A stretch of DNA of 25,635 bases, taken from the NCBI GenBank assembly GCA_001800515.1, contig MGVN01000115.1, positions 3,317-28,951 on the forward strand, given 5' to 3'. Source of the DNA: Elusimicrobia bacterium RIFOXYB2_FULL_49_7. GTDB lineage: Bacteria; Fibrobacterota; OXYB2-FULL-49-7. Made by a program: the position numbers and the translations under genes. The notes beneath the pieces are model-generated. The model was given only the letters and a program-made list of their open reading frames with translations, was not told the DNA's origin and searched no databases. Below are positions 23,401 through 25,635 of this stretch, piece by piece. Numbering within the stretch: the stretch's first letter is position 1; the number at the start of each line of letters is the position of its first letter.

Positions 23401-25635
23401 TCCCGTTCCTTCCGTACGACCAACAACAAACCCACAGCCTCCACTCTTACCTCCCCAGCTAACGACGGCTTGGTCTCACAGACACCGCTTCTGGACTGGT
23501 CCGATGCCACAGACGCGGATCCCGTGGATGCCGGCATCTTGACCTATACGCTCCAGGTGGATGATAACAATGACTTTGCCACACCTCTGTTTACAAAGAG
23601 CGGATTGAGTGCCAGCCAGTATCAAGTGGTCTCCGGCGACAATCTCCAAGGCCACGATACCCTTTACTGGCGCGTCCTCTCTATTGATACTTGGCCCGAT
23701 ACAACAACCAGCACCTCGGCCACCTTCCGCACCACCAATAATAAACCCACGGCTTCTATCCTCTCCTCCCCGGCAGACAATGACCTGGTTTCACAAACAC
23801 CGCTTCTGGACTGGTCCGATGCCACAGACGCGGATCCCGTGGATGCCGGCGCCTTGATCTATACCCTTCAAGTGGACGACAACAGCGACTTTGCCACCCC
23901 CCTGTTTACAAAAAACGGACTGAGTGCCAGTCAGTATCAGGTCGTCTCCGGTGACAATCTCCAAGGCCATGATACCCTTTACTGGCGCATTCTGTCCATT
24001 GACACCTGGCCCGACACGACCACAAGCACCTCCCGTTCCTTCCGTACCCAAAACCATGCGCCCAATGCCTTTTCCTTGCTCTCACCTGCCAACAGCGCGG
24101 GCGTAGGCCAAATGCCTTTATTGAACTGGGCCGATGCCACGGATAACGATCCTTCGGATACCGGCCATCTGACCTATACGCTTCAAGTGGATGATAACAG
24201 CAATTTTTCAAGTCCGGTGTTCGTTAAATCCGGCTTAACGACAAGCCAATATCAGGTCCTTTCCAACGATGGTCTGATAGGGCATTACACCTACTACTGG
24301 CGCGTGTATGCCAAAGACACCTGGCCGGATTCCACCCTCAGCACTCAAACCTGGAGTATGACCACGCTGAATTCCGCTCCCACCGCTTTTGCTCTGCTCT
24401 CCCCGTCGAATAACGCCCTGGGAACACAAACCCCTTTGTTGAATTGGGCGGATGCCACGGATCCGGATCCCGCGGATTCCAATCTTTTATACAGCGTCGA
24501 CGTTTCATTGGACAGTACTTTTCAGACGCTTTTTTTCCATCATGGTAATCTTATCACAAGCCAATATCAAGTAACGGTCAGTGACAACCTGAAAGGGCAT
24601 GAACGCTATTTCTGGCGCGCCTATGCTGTGGACACCTATCCGGAATCCACGGTCAGTTCCAATACTCTCTCCCTGCGTACTCAAAATCACGCGCCGAATG
24701 CCTTCTTATTGATCTCTCCGGAAAATACCGTGGAAACCAGCCAGATTCCTCTGTTGGATTGGGCGGATGCCACGGATGCGGATCGGGTAGATACCCTGTT
24801 CACCTATTCACTGATTATTGATGATAATAGCGATTTCTCAAGCCCCTTGGTTCGAAAAACCGGGCTTGATTCCAGTCGCTATCAGGTGGTCGTAGGAGAT
24901 AATCTGGTCGGTCACTGTACCTACTACTGGCGCGTGTATGCTAAAGACACCTGGCCGGATTCGACTCTTTGCATCAACACTTTTTCCTTTAAGACCCAGA
25001 ACCATGCGCCGAATCCGGTTTTGCTCCTGTCACCTGCAACCGGAACGGAAAGCCACACCCTGACCCCGCTTTTTACCTGGAGCAGTGCAACCGACGCGGA
25101 TCCGGGAGATGTCCTTTTTCAATACCGTCTGGAAGTTTCAAATCAAGCGAATTTTTCCAACATCGTTCTGCTCAAAACAGATCTGACCCAAAACCGTTAT
25201 CAAACCCTATTGGCTGACGGTTTGACGGACAATACGGCCTACTACTGGCGGGTGCGTGCCATGGATTCCTACCCGGACACCACCCTATGCGCCCAATCCT
25301 TTGTCTTTTTCACGGACCTGGCCAATAACGCACCCAGCCTGTCCACTCCTCTCTCTCCGGCGGACTTGACGGAGCGCTCTCCGACAGACTCCCTTTTCTG
25401 GACTCGCCGTGATGCAGATCCGGGCGACACCCTGCGATACAACATCCGGCTCAGTCCGGACCTGACTTTCAATCAAATCATTGCATCCAAAACCGGCTGG
25501 CAGCGAACCGCTATTGCCCTAAATCAATTGGACAATACGGGCAACCTGGTGGATGATCGACTTTATTACTGGCAGGTGGAGGCCATTGACCCCAGCAACG
25601 TCAGCAGCGGTTACACGGCCGGCACCAACCTCTTC
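20464..25635 (+). CDS. Giant exported repeat protein, adhesin-like, 3' end outside window
   Basis: An open frame of 1724 codons runs off the right edge. ATG 20464 is used; ATGs at 20452 and 20485 and GTG 20503 (preceded by AGAAGGGG) are in the same frame and possible. The N-terminus has a signal peptide (FHFLFAALFSFLAGESFSA). Then come: a beta-rich lead domain (about 30-230) with GDEILIIQAQD and VVRIPNYTSVTV; a glycine-rich domain (about 230-440) with repeated GGAGG and GGGSGGTIYLIA; a beta-sandwich-like module (about 470-555) with NERYVQYRADVQ; and at least eleven tandem modules of about 105 residues from residue 557 on, each with a YYWRVxAxD strand as in fibronectin type III-like folds. The modules are Asp-rich (DWSDATDADP), suggesting calcium stabilisation. 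No catalytic motif is seen. A surface adhesin or secreted fibre role is inferred; the machine at 11432-19895 is one possible exporter. Confidence 0.88.
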   Translation, partial: MPKKKLSMERRGSVKFHFLFAALFSFLAGESFSAGPLWTQTDWQGGSGQNSWSDATRYQSDDGQVEFSDPTGEFSIKRAYNTGTGSDGALSVSALNTVINTYTYITSATTSSGTQTLTLKSGTGFNNGDEILIIQAQDSLTPRASNAGVYEFRKIASGGGTTTITLDSVLTNTYYSGTYNQTYSSVTQVVRIPNYTSVTVSSGGSIIAQTWNDTVGGITAFRVQNTLTVDVGGKIEVNGRGFNGGMQGGTDGYKGESWIGGLLNSPIGGYPTVCGTNPWTIAPNGSGGGCYVNGAGGSYGTAGTSGNAYNGCTASAGYTCGSADLTRVYLGSGGAGGHPNGGQPHGGRGGGIIFICARTITVAGTIEANGQDGYANTVRGQWGAGGGSGGTIYLIATDLSVGTNLVTATGGARFDGLNANGHGGAGGNGRIRLDYATLSGTTNPTVGYSGVAQYYDTTFVVSSIYDMGTSVTGPYIMNSATTANGGTISIRVRTSSQSDMSGAADWPDCEVLTSGATLMGKAGLTTNERYVQYRADVQRSGFTSPSVQSVQLEFNEAPSSVTLSSPLNGVETNVLIPLMNWSDATDNNTGDVITYILEIDDNSDFSSPLVRKTGLVSSQYQVVSGDNISDNTTYYWRVYAKDGYPDSTLCAASFHFFTDITNQTPTLSLPMTPANNTERAPTDTLYWTRNDSDPGDTLLYNLLLSDEISFSTTAASATNHTGTNIAVQDLSNYANLQDDKIYYWQVEAHDPHGLSSGYTSGADFFYFNKANDAPSTPASLLPANGVALLPTQALHWSATDGDSLGLTPDVLHYTLIVDNNSDFSSPIGTTVNILQDSIFLPDLTNYGSMLDNTRYYWKVVAIDNHNLSGSYSSGTNNFWFNKVNSAPNAVSLQSPASNDLVSQIPLLDWSDGTDPDQGDSRTYTVEIDDADDFSTLLIRQSDLTTSQYQVVVGNGLQGHDTLYWRVWTKDYYGDSTVSLSRSFRTTNNKPTASTLTSPANDGLVSQTPLLDWSDATDADPVDAGILTYTLQVDDNNDFATPLFTKSGLSASQYQVVSGDNLQGHDTLYWRVLSIDTWPDTTTSTSATFRTTNNKPTASILSSPADNDLVSQTPLLDWSDATDADPVDAGALIYTLQVDDNSDFATPLFTKNGLSASQYQVVSGDNLQGHDTLYWRILSIDTWPDTTTSTSRSFRTQNHAPNAFSLLSPANSAGVGQMPLLNWADATDNDPSDTGHLTYTLQVDDNSNFSSPVFVKSGLTTSQYQVLSNDGLIGHYTYYWRVYAKDTWPDSTLSTQTWSMTTLNSAPTAFALLSPSNNALGTQTPLLNWADATDPDPADSNLLYSVDVSLDSTFQTLFFHHGNLITSQYQVTVSDNLKGHERYFWRAYAVDTYPESTVSSNTLSLRTQNHAPNAFLLISPENTVETSQIPLLDWADATDADRVDTLFTYSLIIDDNSDFSSPLVRKTGLDSSRYQVVVGDNLVGHCTYYWRVYAKDTWPDSTLCINTFSFKTQNHAPNPVLLLSPATGTESHTLTPLFTWSSATDADPGDVLFQYRLEVSNQANFSNIVLLKTDLTQNRYQTLLADGLTDNTAYYWRVRAMDSYPDTTLCAQSFVFFTDLANNAPSLSTPLSPADLTERSPTDSLFWTRRDADPGDTLRYNIRLSPDLTFNQIIASKTGWQRTAIALNQLDNTGNLVDDRLYYWQVEAIDPSNVSSGYTAGTNLF
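22132..25635 (+). repeat. Tandem coding repeat array, eleven modules of about 315 bp
   Basis: Module starts are at about 22132, 22459, 22786, 23125, 23434, 23749, 24064, 24382, 24697, 25012 and 25336 (the last cut by the window). Lengths are 103-113 residues. Two classes alternate: class A (1, 4-10) has PLLDWSDATD, SQYQV and YYWRVYAKDTWPDST; class B (2, 3, 11) has LYWTR- or LHWSA-type strands, an extra loop with LxNxxxLxDD, and YYWQVEAxDP-type strands ending SGYTSG. Modules 5 and 6 are the most alike at DNA level. Confidence 0.88.
23482..23850 (+). repeat. Near-identical 315-bp tandem duplication (modules 5 and 6)
   Basis: A stretch of 54 bases at 23482-23535 recurs exactly at 23797-23850, an offset of 315 bp or 105 codons. 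The surrounding module sequence is also very similar. This points to a recent duplication or gene conversion inside the array, and it is a site where assembly or replication could easily change copy number. Confidence 0.85.

Noticed and set aside
22132..25635. Regular repeats considered as a CRISPR or DNA-level satellite
   Set aside because: The period is about 315 bp, always a multiple of three, and the units translate as conserved protein modules in one open frame.

Overview
The window reads as chromosomal DNA of a Gram-negative bacterium with roughly balanced base composition. It carries a secretin-based envelope machine, sigma-54-type regulation, a large exported repeat protein and a fatty-acyl-CoA dehydrogenase. 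The style (PAS-rich kinases, sigma-54 activators, STAS proteins) fits Desulfobacterota-like or similar environmental anaerobes, but no marker here fixes the lineage. I see no rRNA, tRNA, CRISPR array or insertion sequence.

Left part, minus strand (1-4948). A type I restriction endonuclease subunit (hsdR) runs off the left edge, so its C-terminal end and any hsdM/hsdS partners are outside. Next to it is a collapsed AraC-family regulator that keeps pieces of a PocR-like sensor domain and of a helix-turn-helix but lacks everything between. Then comes a tight three-gene operon: a multi-pass membrane protein, a medium-chain-type acyl-CoA dehydrogenase, and a second, related membrane protein with an N-terminal CxxC/CxxC metal knuckle.

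Centre, plus strand (5082-10376). Three genes form a signalling unit: a membrane hybrid histidine kinase with its own receiver, a second membrane PAS histidine kinase, and a sigma-54-activating response regulator with an intact GAFTGA loop. A STAS domain fused to a C-terminal zinc ribbon follows (10570-11103), behind a sigma-54-like promoter and with almost no leader.

Centre-right, plus strand (11432-19895). Eight tightly packed genes encode a compact type IV pilus/type II secretion-like machine: pseudopilin, MshEN-type assembly ATPase, GspF/PilC platform, second pseudopilin, a PilM-PilN fusion (GspL-like), PilO/GspM-like, PilP/GspC-like, and a short MshL/PilQ-like secretin. A good sigma-54 promoter candidate lies 77-91 bases upstream of the first gene. 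Farther upstream are paired short repeats exactly 20 bp apart, which could be activator sites. No retraction ATPase, prepilin peptidase or GspH-K set is present in the window.

Right part. A small free-standing STAS protein (minus strand, 19945-20256) separates the machine from a giant exported protein that begins near 20464 and runs off the right edge (at least 1724 residues). It has a signal peptide, a glycine-rich beta domain and at least eleven tandem modules of about 105 residues.

How it may fit together (inference): the two kinases and the sigma-54 activator switch on the STAS-zinc ribbon gene and the secretion/pilus operon, cyclic di-GMP may tune the ATPase through its MshEN domain, and the giant repeat protein is a candidate surface adhesin or export substrate.
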